This document shows, one piece after another, positions 1-7,716 of a stretch of 35,000 bases of DNA (within the stretch, counting starts at the first letter, position 1; each line of letters opens with the position of its first letter). Under the pieces are notes generated by a model that saw nothing but the letters and a program-made list of their open reading frames with translations, had not been told where the DNA came from and ran no database searches. The stretch is taken from NCBI GenBank assembly GCA_963204815.1, contig CAUJHQ010000106.1, positions 1-35,000 of the forward strand, written 5' to 3'. Position numbers and translations under genes: made by a program. This DNA comes from Pseudomonadota bacterium (GTDB lineage: Bacteria > Pseudomonadota > Gammaproteobacteria > Burkholderiales > Burkholderiaceae_C).

Positions 1-620
1 CGATCGAAGCCGCCACCGACGTGTCGATGATGACCCGTGCCGGCGTCGAGCGCATCATGCGCTTCGCCTTCAAGCTGGCTCAGTCGCGGCCCCGCAAGCT
101 GCTGACCGTCATCACCAAGAGCAACGCGCAACGCCACGCGATGGTGATGTGGGACGAGATCGCTTTGCAGATCTCCAAGGAGTTCCCGGACGTCACCTGG
201 GACAAGGAACTGGTCGATGCGTCGACGGCCCGCATGCTCAACAAGCCGCAGACGCTGGACACCCTCGTCGCGACCAACCTGCACGCCGACATCCTGAGCG
301 ACCTGGCCGCGGCGCTGGCCGGCAGCCTGGGCATCGCGCCCACCGGCAACATCGACCCCGAGCGCCGCTACCCGAGCATGTTCGAGCCGATCCACGGCTC
401 GGCCTTCGACATCATGGGCAAGGGCCTCGCCAACCCGGTGGGCACCTTCTGGAGCTGCGTGATGCTGCTGCAGCACATCGGCGAAGATGCGGCGGCGGCA
501 CGGTTGATGGCGGCCATCGAAGCCGTCACGGCCGACGCGACGCTGCACACGCGCGACCTCGGCGGCACGGCCACCACCGAGGCGGTCACCGCCGCGGTGT
601 GCCGCTACCTCGCGCGCTGA
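1..620 (+). CDS. tartrate/D-malate-type decarboxylating dehydrogenase, 3' part only
   Basis: The left edge of the window cuts this gene. The open frame enters at base 3 and ends in TGA at 620, leaving about 205 C-terminal residues of a protein that is normally about 350-360. It belongs to the isocitrate/isopropylmalate dehydrogenase family, which oxidises 2-hydroxyacids with NAD and often decarboxylates them. Visible signatures are TKSN, the lysine of VTWDKE, the metal-binding aspartates in ADILSDL, GIAPTGNI, and the NAD-pocket stretch EPIHGSAFDIMGKGLANP. The pattern is closest to tartrate dehydrogenase/D-malate dehydrogenase (TtuC/DmlA) rather than LeuB, but the substrate cannot be fixed from this part. 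The Bug-type binding protein 40 bp downstream on the same strand fits uptake and oxidation of a small carboxylate. The internal ATG at 21 is not the true start. Confidence 0.82.
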   Translation, partial: IEAATDVSMMTRAGVERIMRFAFKLAQSRPRKLLTVITKSNAQRHAMVMWDEIALQISKEFPDVTWDKELVDASTARMLNKPQTLDTLVATNLHADILSDLAAALAGSLGIAPTGNIDPERRYPSMFEPIHGSAFDIMGKGLANPVGTFWSCVMLLQHIGEDAAAARLMAAIEAVTADATLHTRDLGGTATTEAVTAAVCRYLAR

Positions 621-660
621 AGCCCCCGGCCCCGAAGATCACAACGAAGGAGACAAGACG

Positions 661-1605
661 ATGCGTTCCCGACTGTTCGCCGCCGTGGCGCTGGCCGCCA
701 CCTTCGCCGCCCAGGCCCAGCCCTGCCCCGACAAGACGATGATGTACTGGCAGGCCTTCCCGCCGGGCGGCGAGAGCGACCTCTCGGCGCGCCACCAGCA
801 GATCGTGCTGAAGAAGAAGTGCCCCGCCATCGAGACCGTGATCCAGTACAAGGCCGGGGCCGGCGGCGCGCTGATGTGGAGCACGATGAACACGCTGCCG
901 GGCGACGGCGTCAACGTCGTCGGCATCAACCTGCCGCACACCGTGCTGCAGCCGATGGAAGGCAACGTGCAGTACAAGACCGAGGACATCACGCCGGTGT
1001 TCTGGTTCCACTACACGCCCGACATCCTGGTCGTGCCCGAGCAGAGCGGCATCAAGACCTTCGCGGACTTCGTCAAGGTGGCGAAGGAGTCGCCGGGCAA
1101 GCTGAACCTCGGCGGCTCGGGCCTGAACTCGGCCAACCACGCGGCGCATGAGCGCATGAACGCCGCCTTCGGCTTCAAGACCACCTACGTGCCCTACAAG
1201 GGCACCGGCGACATGACGATGGCGGTGCTGGGCGCGCACGTCGACGGCGCGATGACCTACACGCCCTTCGCCATCGCCAACAAGGGCAAGGTGCGCGGCC
1301 TCGCGGTGGCGATGGACAAGCGCCACCCGCTGCTGCCCGACGTGCCCACCTTCAAGGAGCTGGGCGTCGAGTGGGTCGACGGCGCCTTCCGCGGCATCGG
1401 CGTGCCGAAGTCGACGCCGCCGGAGACGCGCAAGCGCATCGCCGAGCTGTGGGCGGCAATGAACGCCGATGCCGAGATGCAGCAGCTGGCGGCGAAGGCC
1501 GGCTTCGAGCTCGTCAACGTCGGCGTCGACCAGATGGACGGCTTCATGAAGGAGCGCATCAAGGTCTACCAGCAGGTCGGCCGGCAGATGGGCCTGGGCA
1601 AGTAA
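661..1605 (+). CDS. Bug/TctC-family periplasmic solute-binding protein
   Basis: This 314-residue protein is a tripartite tricarboxylate transporter (TctC/Bug) substrate-binding protein, which captures carboxylates or similar small molecules in the periplasm. It has an N-terminal signal peptide (about residues 1-19, ending AQA), the family's FPPGGESDLSAR loop, the later YKAGAGGAL glycine-rich loop, and the usual LPDVPTFKELG motif in the second half. The length is normal for the family (about 320). The start is set by a strong AAGGAG about 9 nt before ATG 661. No TctA or TctB membrane gene lies in the window, so it is an orphan binding protein, as is common in Burkholderiales. It may be co-transcribed with the dehydrogenase upstream. 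Two cysteines near the N-terminus (in PCPD and KKCPA) could form a disulfide; this is inference. Confidence 0.9.
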   Translation: MRSRLFAAVALAATFAAQAQPCPDKTMMYWQAFPPGGESDLSARHQQIVLKKKCPAIETVIQYKAGAGGALMWSTMNTLPGDGVNVVGINLPHTVLQPMEGNVQYKTEDITPVFWFHYTPDILVVPEQSGIKTFADFVKVAKESPGKLNLGGSGLNSANHAAHERMNAAFGFKTTYVPYKGTGDMTMAVLGAHVDGAMTYTPFAIANKGKVRGLAVAMDKRHPLLPDVPTFKELGVEWVDGAFRGIGVPKSTPPETRKRIAELWAAMNADAEMQQLAAKAGFELVNVGVDQMDGFMKERIKVYQQVGRQMGLGK

Positions 1606-1614
1606 CGGCCGGTC

Positions 1615-1635
1615 GCCTCCGGTTGCACCGGCGGC
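1615..1635 (+). terminator. possible stem-loop after the Bug gene
   Basis: A 9-bp stem with one mismatch (GCCTCCGGT / ACCGGCGGC) closes a 3-nt loop, starting 9 nt after the Bug stop codon. Only a short TTT follows a few bases later, so a factor-independent terminator is possible but weak. Confidence 0.3.
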
Positions 1636-1701
1636 GGAACTTTCGGCCCCGGCGGGCAGTCGGTCAGGGCTCGCGCACCGCGCGCCACCGAAGGGGCCGA
1701 C

Positions 1702-2568
1702 ATGGACGACACCGCCACCTTTCCGCTGCGCCCGCCGGGGTCGTCGCGCAAGCGCGTCGTGCTCGGCCTCCTCGCCGTCGCCGGGTTGATCGCCATCGCC
1801 GGCGCGCTTTGGTGGCAGCTCGACCGACCGGACGCCACCCCGGCGCCAGTGGCCGCGCCGGCAGCCACGCCCGAGGCCCCCGCGGCCGCGCCGCCGCCGC
1901 CGGCGGCCGTGGCCGAGGCCCCTGCGCCCGAGCCGAAGGCCGCCGAGGCGCCGCTCAGCGCGCAGACCCTGGGCGCAGCGCTCAACGATGTGTTCGGCGC
2001 GAAGGGCGCGAGCACGCTGCTCAGGCTGGACGACTTCGCGCGCCGCTTCGTCGCCACCGTCGACAACCTGCCGCGCGCGCAGGCGCCGTCCGGCCTGTGG
2101 CCGGTGAAGCCGGCGGCCGGCCGCTTCATGGTGGTGGAGCGCACTGGCGCGCGCGTCGCGGTGAGCCCCGACAACGCGGCGCGCTACACGCCGCTGGTGC
2201 TGCTGGCCGAACACGCCGACGCCGCCACGGTGGTGGCGCTGTACGTGCGTGCGCTGCCGCTGCTGCAGCAGGCCTACGAAGACCTGGGCTACCCGAAGGG
2301 GCGCTTCCACACGCGGCTGCTCGCCGTCATCGACCACCTGCTCGCGGCGCCGCCGGCACCCGAGATCCTGGAGGTCACGCTGACCGAGGTGAAGGGCGAC
2401 ATCCCGTCGACCCGCCCCTGGCTGCGCTACGAGTTCGCCGACCCCGCGCTGGAGCAGGCGAGCGCGGGTCACAAGATGATGCTGCGCGTGGGCGCCACGA
2501 ACGAACGCCGGCTGAAGGCGCGGCTGCAGGCGCTGCGCGCCGAGCTGTTGCGCGTGTCGCAGGGCTGA
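1702..2568 (+). CDS. DUF3014 domain-containing membrane-anchored protein
   Basis: The 288-residue protein has a short cytoplasmic N-terminus, one transmembrane segment (about residues 20-40, VVLGLLAVAGLIAIAGALWW), an Ala/Pro-rich spacer (about 45-90), and then a globular domain that I recognise as DUF3014. Within it are LNDVFG, LDDFARRFVATVDNLP and YEDLGYPKGRFHTRL, all typical of that family. The role of the family is not known. The topology predicts the C-terminal domain in the periplasm. ATG 1702 is supported by AAGGGG about 7 nt upstream. The gene faces the amidase gene, with only 12 bp between the two stops. Confidence 0.85.
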   Translation: MDDTATFPLRPPGSSRKRVVLGLLAVAGLIAIAGALWWQLDRPDATPAPVAAPAATPEAPAAAPPPPAAVAEAPAPEPKAAEAPLSAQTLGAALNDVFGAKGASTLLRLDDFARRFVATVDNLPRAQAPSGLWPVKPAAGRFMVVERTGARVAVSPDNAARYTPLVLLAEHADAATVVALYVRALPLLQQAYEDLGYPKGRFHTRLLAVIDHLLAAPPAPEILEVTLTEVKGDIPSTRPWLRYEFADPALEQASAGHKMMLRVGATNERRLKARLQALRAELLRVSQG

Positions 2569-2580
2569 GCCGCCCGCACC

Positions 2581-4107
2581 TCACACGGCGATGAGATCGG
2601 CGTTGTCGCCCGGCGCGCCGCCGTACACCGGCGGGTGCGTGACGATGCTCTTCAGCTCCGGGCGCGGCCGCGCCAGCGCCGCGAGATCGGGGCGCGGCCG
2701 CGCCAGCGCCGGCGTGGCGGCGAACAGGCCTTCGAGCGCGCGCGCGGCGGCCAGCAGCGCGGCGTCGCCGCGCGGCGCGCCGATCACCTGCAGGCCGAAC
2801 GGCAGGCCGAGCGCGTCGCGCCCGCAGGGCAGCGACAGCGCCGGGTTCGTGGCCAGCGTGACGATGTAGGTCAGCGCCACCCAGTGGTAGTAGTTGCGCA
2901 TCGGCTGGCCGTCGATGCGCTCGGCGTACAGCTGCGTCCACGGGAAGGGCGGCAGCGGGGTCACCGGCGCGAGCACGAGGTCGAAGGACTCGAAGACCTG
3001 CGCGAAGCGGCGTGCCAGCGCCGTCTGCTCGCGGTGCGCCCAGGCGCGGTCGGCCAGCGTGATGCCAGCGGCCAGCTCGACGTTGGCGCGGATGTTCGGG
3101 CCCAGCGATTCGGGCTCGCGGCGGTAGAGCTCGCCGAAGGTGCCGACGAAGCCCTCGGCGCGCACGATGTCGAACACACGGTCGGCGTCGCCCACGTCCA
3201 GCACCAGCGGCTCGCAGCGCGCCACGTGCGGCGCGAGGGCGTCGATGCGCGCGCGGAAGGCGGCGCGCACGCCGGGGTCGACGGCGCAGATGCCGAAGTC
3301 TTCGGTGTAGGCGATGCGCAGCCTGGCCGGGTCCCGCTCGGGCAGCGGCCAGAACGCCGCCGGGTCGGCCGGCACCGACAACGGGTCGCGTGCGTCGAAG
3401 CCCACGCTGGCGGCGAGCAGCAGCGCGGTGTCGTCGATGCTCCTCGCCATCGGCCCCATCACGGACAGCGGCGACCAGCCGAGCGGCCGCCGTTCGTGCG
3501 CGACGAGGCCGGGCGAGGTGCGCAGCCCCACCACGCCGCACAGCGCCGCCGGGATGCGCAGCGAACCGCCGGTGTCGCTGCCGGTGGCCAGCGGCAGCAG
3601 GTCGGTGGCGAGCGCCGCCGCCGAGCCACCCGACGAGCCGCCGGCGTTGAGCGCGGGATCGAAGGGGTTGCCGGTCGCGCCCCAGACCACGTTGCGCGTG
3701 TTCGCGCCGGCCGCCATGTCCGGCGTGTTGGTCTTCGCGGCGACGAGGGCGCCGGCCGCGCGCAGGCGGGCGACGAAGCCGAGGTCGCTGCGCGGCACGT
3801 GGCCGCGCAGGCGCACGTTGCCGCTGGTGGTGAGCAGGCCGGCGGTGTCCTGCAGGTCCTTCACGCCCAGCGGCAGGCCGTGCAACAGGCCGAGCGGCCG
3901 GCCCTGCGCAACGGCGTCGCCGGCGGCGCGCGCGGCGGCGCGGGCGCGCTCGAAGTCGGTGGCGGCGAGCGCGTTGATCGCGGGGTTCAGACGCTCGATG
4001 CGGGCGATGCAGGCGTCCAGCAGTTCCAGCGGCGCGAGCTCGCGGCGGGCGATCAGGGTGCGCAGCTCGACGGCGCTGCGGGTGGGGAGTTCGTGGTCGG
4101 CAGGCAT
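2581..4107 (-). CDS. amidase, amidase-signature family
   Basis: A 508-residue serine amidase of the amidase-signature family (GatA/AtzF/FAAH fold), which hydrolyses a carboxamide to acid and ammonia. The Lys-cisSer-Ser triad is visible: Lys83 in PLGVKDLQDTAG, Ser158 in NAGGSSGGSAAA, and the nucleophile Ser182 in GSDTGGSLRIP. The length is typical. It has no signal peptide and no Gat neighbours, so it is a stand-alone enzyme of unknown substrate. I place the start at ATG 4107; an in-frame GTG at 4119 is possible, but neither has a Shine-Dalgarno. A TAGAGT hexamer 10 nt upstream of 4107 overlaps the GTG, which favours the ATG. The C-terminus carries a duplicated 10-residue unit (LARPRPDLAA / LARPRPELKS). 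Confidence 0.92.
   Translation of the reverse strand: MPADHELPTRSAVELRTLIARRELAPLELLDACIARIERLNPAINALAATDFERARAAARAAGDAVAQGRPLGLLHGLPLGVKDLQDTAGLLTTSGNVRLRGHVPRSDLGFVARLRAAGALVAAKTNTPDMAAGANTRNVVWGATGNPFDPALNAGGSSGGSAAALATDLLPLATGSDTGGSLRIPAALCGVVGLRTSPGLVAHERRPLGWSPLSVMGPMARSIDDTALLLAASVGFDARDPLSVPADPAAFWPLPERDPARLRIAYTEDFGICAVDPGVRAAFRARIDALAPHVARCEPLVLDVGDADRVFDIVRAEGFVGTFGELYRREPESLGPNIRANVELAAGITLADRAWAHREQTALARRFAQVFESFDLVLAPVTPLPPFPWTQLYAERIDGQPMRNYYHWVALTYIVTLATNPALSLPCGRDALGLPFGLQVIGAPRGDAALLAAARALEGLFAATPALARPRPDLAALARPRPELKSIVTHPPVYGGAPGDNADLIAV
2661..2711. repeat. 30-bp-period tandem duplication in the amidase C-terminus
   Basis: The 21-base word that begins GGCGCGGCCGCG occurs at 2661-2681 and again at 2691-2711. 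The 30-bp spacing is exactly 10 codons, so the reading frame is kept and the protein gains a second LARPRP(D/E)L unit. Confidence 0.85.
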
Positions 4108-4117
4108 GGTGCGGCGC

Positions 4118-4123
4118 ACTCTA
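4118..4123 (-). promoter_or_regulatory. -10-like hexamer upstream of the amidase gene
   Basis: TAGAGT lies 10 nt before ATG 4107 on the minus strand. A transcript starting 7 nt after it would have a leader of about 3 nt. No -35 consensus is evident. Confidence 0.3.
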
Positions 4124-4184
4124 CTGCGGGCGGGGTGGGTGCCGGCGGGGTTAGATTCCGCTCCCCCGCCCCCATCTGCCCCCG

Positions 4185-5459
4185 ATGACCCTTTCCGACG
4201 ACCGCGACACCACCGTCACCACGCTCGCCAACGGCGTGCGCGTGCTGACGATCCGCCAGCCGCACCTGGAAACCGCCAGCGCGAGCATCTTCGTGCGCAC
4301 CGGCAGCGCGCACGAGGCGAAGGCCGAGAACGGCATCAGCCATTTCACCGAGCACATGGTGTTCAAGGGCACCGCCACGCGCGACGCGCGCCGCATCAAC
4401 GTCGACGCCGAGCGCCTGGGCGCCGAGGTCAACGCCCACACCGACAAGGACCACACCGCGTTCCACATGCGCGGCCTGGCGGGCCACGCGGGTGACTTCG
4501 TGCGCATGCTGGGCGACATCGTCGGCGCGCCCACCTTTCCCGCCGCCGAGCTGGAGAGCGAGCGCCAGGTGCTGCTGCACGAGTGCACCGAGGACGAGGA
4601 CGACCCGCTCACCACCGCCTTCAAGCTCTTCGACAAGGCGAGCTTCGGCGAGCACGGCGCGGCGCAGGGCGTGATCGGCCCGCGCCGCCACCTGGAGCGC
4701 TTCACGCGCGACGCGCTGGCGGCCTACGTGCAGCGCCAGTACAGCGGCGCGAACGTGATCGTCGGCGTGGCCGGCGCGGTCGACCCCGACGCGATGGCGC
4801 GCGCCGCCGAGGCCGCCTTCGGCGCGCTGCCGCGCGGCACGCCGAACGTCGTCGCGCCGGCGGCCTGGGTGGGCGGCATCGGCACCAGGCGCATCGCCGG
4901 CAGCTCGCAGGCGCACGCGGTGCTGGGATTCCCGGTCGCGCCGGCCACCGCCGACGACCCGCGGGGCACGCTGGCCGCCGCGCTGTTCGGCGAAGGCATG
5001 AGTTCGCCGCTGATGGACAGCGTGCGCGAGCGCAAGGGCCTGGCCTACTACGCCGCCTGCTCGGCCGACGTGCTGGAGATGTGCGGCCAGTTCGTCGTCG
5101 AGGCGAGCACCGGCCCGAAGCAGGTGGAAGAGCTGCTGGCCGAGGTGCTGGCGCTGCTGCGCCGGCAGGCCGAGCACATCGACGCCGACGACCTCGAACG
5201 CGCGCGCCACCAGATCGTGGTGCGGCGCGTGCGCGCGCGCGAACGCTCGCAGCGCCGGCTGGAAGACGCGGCGCTCGACCTCTTCGCGCTCGGCCGCGTG
5301 AAGCCGCATGCGCAGGCGATCGAGGCCGTGCGGGCGGTCTCCGCCGACGCGCTGCGCGACCACTTCGCGCAGCTGCTGGCCACGCCGCCGGCGGTGGCGC
5401 TGGCCGGCGAGCTGCCGCGCGCGGCCAGCGAGCGCGTGCGCGAGATCCTGGCGCGCTGA
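4185..5459 (+). CDS. M16-family zinc metallopeptidase (processing-peptidase-like)
   Basis: The 424-residue protein is a pitrilysin/insulinase-family (M16) peptidase of the single-unit, mitochondrial-processing-peptidase-like type. The inverted zinc motif HxxEH is intact: His53, Glu56 and His57 in ISHFTEHMVF. The distal zinc ligand Glu133 is 76 residues later in LLHECTEDEDDP, the spacing expected for the family. The C-terminal half has the usual substrate-gripping segment (MDSVRERKGLAYYA). There is no clear signal peptide, so it is probably cytoplasmic. ATG 4185 has no Shine-Dalgarno, but a TTAGAT about 30 nt upstream could serve as a -10. It is divergent from the amidase gene and convergent with thpR, with 4 bp between the stops. 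Confidence 0.93.
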   Translation: MTLSDDRDTTVTTLANGVRVLTIRQPHLETASASIFVRTGSAHEAKAENGISHFTEHMVFKGTATRDARRINVDAERLGAEVNAHTDKDHTAFHMRGLAGHAGDFVRMLGDIVGAPTFPAAELESERQVLLHECTEDEDDPLTTAFKLFDKASFGEHGAAQGVIGPRRHLERFTRDALAAYVQRQYSGANVIVGVAGAVDPDAMARAAEAAFGALPRGTPNVVAPAAWVGGIGTRRIAGSSQAHAVLGFPVAPATADDPRGTLAAALFGEGMSSPLMDSVRERKGLAYYAACSADVLEMCGQFVVEASTGPKQVEELLAEVLALLRRQAEHIDADDLERARHQIVVRRVRARERSQRRLEDAALDLFALGRVKPHAQAIEAVRAVSADALRDHFAQLLATPPAVALAGELPRAASERVREILAR

Positions 5460-5463
5460 AGGG

Positions 5464-5976
5464 TCAGCCGCCGAAGCGCGCCAGCACGCGGTAGCCCTGG
5501 TGCGATTCGACGAGCGCGATGTCGCGCACGCGCCAGTCGAGCACCAGCGCGTCGGCCGGCGGCAGCGCGCCGGCGGCCTTGCGCGCCAGTGTCACGTGCG
5601 GGCGGAACGGCCGGTCCTCGACCGCCAGGCCGGCTGCGCGCAACGCATCGCCCAGCGCGCCCTGCAGCGCCAGCGCGGCGGGCGGCAGCGCGTCCGGCAC
5701 CCAGAGCGCCAGGCCCTTCGGCCACACCGTCGCGTGGCCGCCGCCGATGGCGAAGCGCGGGCAGGGCCGTTCGACGGCGGCCTGCACCGCCGCGATGCGA
5801 TCGCGCGCCACCGGGCCGATGAAGTGCAGCGTGAGGTGCAGCCGTTCGTCGGCCACGACGGCGGCGCCGGCCGGCCAGGCCCAGCGGTCGCGCCAGGCGG
5901 CCAGCGTCTGCCGCGTCGCGGGGTCGGGCCAGAGGGCGAGGAAGAGGCGCGCCGTGGCCGGCGGCGCCCCGTTCAC
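5464..5976 (-). CDS. thpR: RNA 2',3'-cyclic phosphodiesterase ThpR (LigT/2H family)
   Basis: This 170-residue protein is a 2H phosphoesterase that opens RNA 2',3'-cyclic phosphates and in vitro also ligates tRNA halves through 2'-5' bonds. Both catalytic HxTx motifs are present: His47-Leu-Thr-Leu and His127-Val-Thr-Leu, about 80 residues apart as in the family. The length matches typical ThpR (about 175). It starts with GTG at 5976, which overlaps the TGA of the ProQ gene as GTGA, so translation is very likely coupled to proQ. The shared operon of two RNA-acting proteins is notable. Confidence 0.93.
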   Translation of the reverse strand: MNGAPPATARLFLALWPDPATRQTLAAWRDRWAWPAGAAVVADERLHLTLHFIGPVARDRIAAVQAAVERPCPRFAIGGGHATVWPKGLALWVPDALPPAALALQGALGDALRAAGLAVEDRPFRPHVTLARKAAGALPPADALVLDWRVRDIALVESHQGYRVLARFGG

Positions 5977-7082
5977 CGCGGCGCGGTCTCGCGCGGGCGG
6001 CCCTTGCCGGGCGGGCGCGGGCCGCGGCCTTCGGGGCGCGCGCCGGGGCGGCGATCGCCTTGCGGCGGCCGGCCCTGCGGGCGCGGCGCGCCGTCGTGGC
6101 GCGGCGGCATCGGCGGGCGGTCCTCGCGTTCCTTGCGCGCAATGGCGAGGGTGGCGTCGAGCTCGGCTTCGCTGATGCGCTTGAGCACGCAGAAGTTGGC
6201 GCGCGTGATCGTGCTCGTCTCGTAGGCGCGCAGCAGCGCGGCGCGGTCGCGGCGGGCTTCGAAGTCGGCGTCGCGCACCGGCGGCTCGGCCACGGGCGCC
6301 GGCGCGTGGTCTGCCGGCCGTTCGGCACGGGCTTCGCGCGGCGCGTGGTCGGGGCGCGGGGCACGCGGCGGGCGGTCCGGCCGCCGCTCCGGGCGCCGCT
6401 GCGGCGGCACGTCGGGCGCAGCGCCTTCGGCCTGCGGGGCGCGCTCGCGCGGCGCGCCGCGGCCGGGCTCGCGGCCCTGTTCGCGTGCCTGCTCGCGCTG
6501 GCGCTGGCGCAGCGCGTCGCGCTCGGCGGCGCGCTTGGCTTCGACGATGGCGCGGCGGCGTTCGACTTCCAGCTTCGCCGCTTCGCGGTGCTCTTCGGCG
6601 ATGTCGCCGGCGGGCTGGCCGTCGAGGTCGAAGCGCGTCGGGCTCGCGACCAGCGAACGCAGGTATGCGGTGCTCGTGGTGTGGCGGTGCAGGAAGAGCG
6701 ACAGTCCCTTCTTCGTGAAGGCGCCCGGCGCACGCGCCTGGATGTCGGCCTGGATGCGCAGCTTGATCGGCCGTGCCGGCGCGGCGAACAGCGCCGGGAA
6801 CAGCTCGGCGAGGCGCGCGCCGGTGGCGGCGGGCGAGAGATCGGTCTTCGCGCCGGCCGACGGGGCGTCGGCGGGTTCGGCGGCTGCGTCTTCGGCGGGC
6901 GCTTCGGCGACGACTTCGGCAGCGGCTTCGGCTTCGGCCTGTATGCCGGCAGTGGCTTCGGCCACGGCCTCGGCAGCCACGAGCTCGCCTTCAGGTGCCG
7001 GCGCCGGGGCGGCGGGCGCAGCGTCGGTCGCGGCGGGGGGCGCGACTGCGGGCGCTTCGGGTTTCGGCGTGTCGTCGGTCAT
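5973..7082 (-). CDS. proQ: ProQ/FinO-family RNA chaperone with long disordered arms
   Basis: The 369-residue protein holds a FinO/ProQ RNA-binding domain at about residues 84-175 (LAELFPALF, PIKLRIQADI, FTKKGLSLFLHRHTTSTAYL). Proteins of this family bind structured RNA, such as sRNAs and 3' ends, and remodel or protect it. An Ala/Pro/Glu-rich acidic arm of about 80 residues precedes the domain. A basic helix and a long Arg/Pro-rich tail follow, interrupted near residues 285-330 by a small conserved block (ARRDRAALLRAYETSTIT). The protein is longer than E. coli ProQ (232). I take ATG 7082 (MTDDTPK) as the start; the frame stays open further upstream, but that part is not protein-like. No Shine-Dalgarno is seen. 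Coupled by GTGA to thpR. Confidence 0.88.
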   Translation of the reverse strand: MTDDTPKPEAPAVAPPAATDAAPAAPAPAPEGELVAAEAVAEATAGIQAEAEAAAEVVAEAPAEDAAAEPADAPSAGAKTDLSPAATGARLAELFPALFAAPARPIKLRIQADIQARAPGAFTKKGLSLFLHRHTTSTAYLRSLVASPTRFDLDGQPAGDIAEEHREAAKLEVERRRAIVEAKRAAERDALRQRQREQAREQGREPGRGAPRERAPQAEGAAPDVPPQRRPERRPDRPPRAPRPDHAPREARAERPADHAPAPVAEPPVRDADFEARRDRAALLRAYETSTITRANFCVLKRISEAELDATLAIARKEREDRPPMPPRHDGAPRPQGRPPQGDRRPGARPEGRGPRPPGKGRPRETAPR

Positions 7083-7159
7083 GAAGGGGGCAGGGCGCGG
7101 CAAGGCGGGGACGGCATTGTCGCCGCTGCCGCGCCTTTGCGCCGTGCCGCCGCTGCGCT

Positions 7160-7522
7160 TCAGCGGGGCGCCGTCGCGTGCGCGCCACCGCGCAGCACCG
7201 AGAGCACCTGGCGCGCCTGCGGCTGCGTGCGTTCGGCCCACTCGTCGAAGCGTGCCTTCGCGGCGGCGCCGTAGTGCTTGTGCAGCCACCAGCCGCCCCA
7301 GGCCAGCAGCGCCAGCACGGCCAGCGTCTTCGCGGCGCGGGCGAAGGCCACGAGCACCGCGATGCCCATGCCGAGCGCGACCCACTTCACCCACCAGACG
7401 CCGTGGAACGTCATCGCGTTGATGGCGGCGCACAGGCCGACGACGAAGAGCGCCTTGAAGGGCATGACGATGGCGTCGGTGAGGTGACCGATCGGGCGGG
7501 TGACGAACTTGAAGGGGCTCAT
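7160..7522 (-). CDS. small two-TM conserved membrane protein, function unknown
   Basis: A 120-residue protein with two hydrophobic segments: about residues 19-40 (VMPFKALFVVGLCAAINAMTF) and a longer stretch at about 44-80 (WVKWVALGMGIAVLVAFARAA, then LAVLALLAWGGWWLHKHY). The C-terminus is charged and presumably cytoplasmic. I do not recognise a named domain; proteins of this sort occur in Burkholderiales. The start is well supported by GGGAG about 9 nt before ATG 7522. It precedes the ProQ gene on the same strand by 77 bp and may share its transcript. A TAATCT about 30 nt upstream could be its -10. Confidence 0.75.
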   Translation of the reverse strand: MSPFKFVTRPIGHLTDAIVMPFKALFVVGLCAAINAMTFHGVWWVKWVALGMGIAVLVAFARAAKTLAVLALLAWGGWWLHKHYGAAAKARFDEWAERTQPQARQVLSVLRGGAHATAPR

Positions 7523-7704
7523 GGTGGTTCTCCCGTGTGACAGCGTGCCGCAAGATTACGGAGCCGGCGGCGGGCGGTCGCGCGGCGTGCGACGAACGGC
7601 AGCGCGGCGGCGCGAAACGACGGCACGGCGGGCCGGCGTGCCGGAGTTGGCGGCCCGTGGGGCGCGCGGTGATCTCTGGTAACACCCGGGCGCGGCGGGC
7701 TGCC

Positions 7705-7710
7705 GAGAAT
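7705..7710 (+). promoter_or_regulatory. -10-like hexamer directly before the CAP lipoprotein start
   Basis: GAGAAT ends 6 nt before the GTG at 7717, and no Shine-Dalgarno is present. This geometry fits a leaderless transcript. The rest of 7523-7704 holds no open frame with protein-like composition. Confidence 0.35.
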
Positions 7711-7716
7711 GGCCCG

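Noticed and set aside
586..2472. 628-residue open frame on the minus strand
   Set aside because: It lies opposite the Bug and DUF3014 genes and has shadow-type composition without motifs.
2635..4188. 517-residue open frame on the plus strand
   Set aside because: It is antisense to the amidase gene, whose Lys-Ser-Ser triad is intact.
7537..7716. Upstream start for the CAP lipoprotein
   Set aside because: It adds about 60 Arg-rich residues before the signal peptide and lipobox, which would block export.
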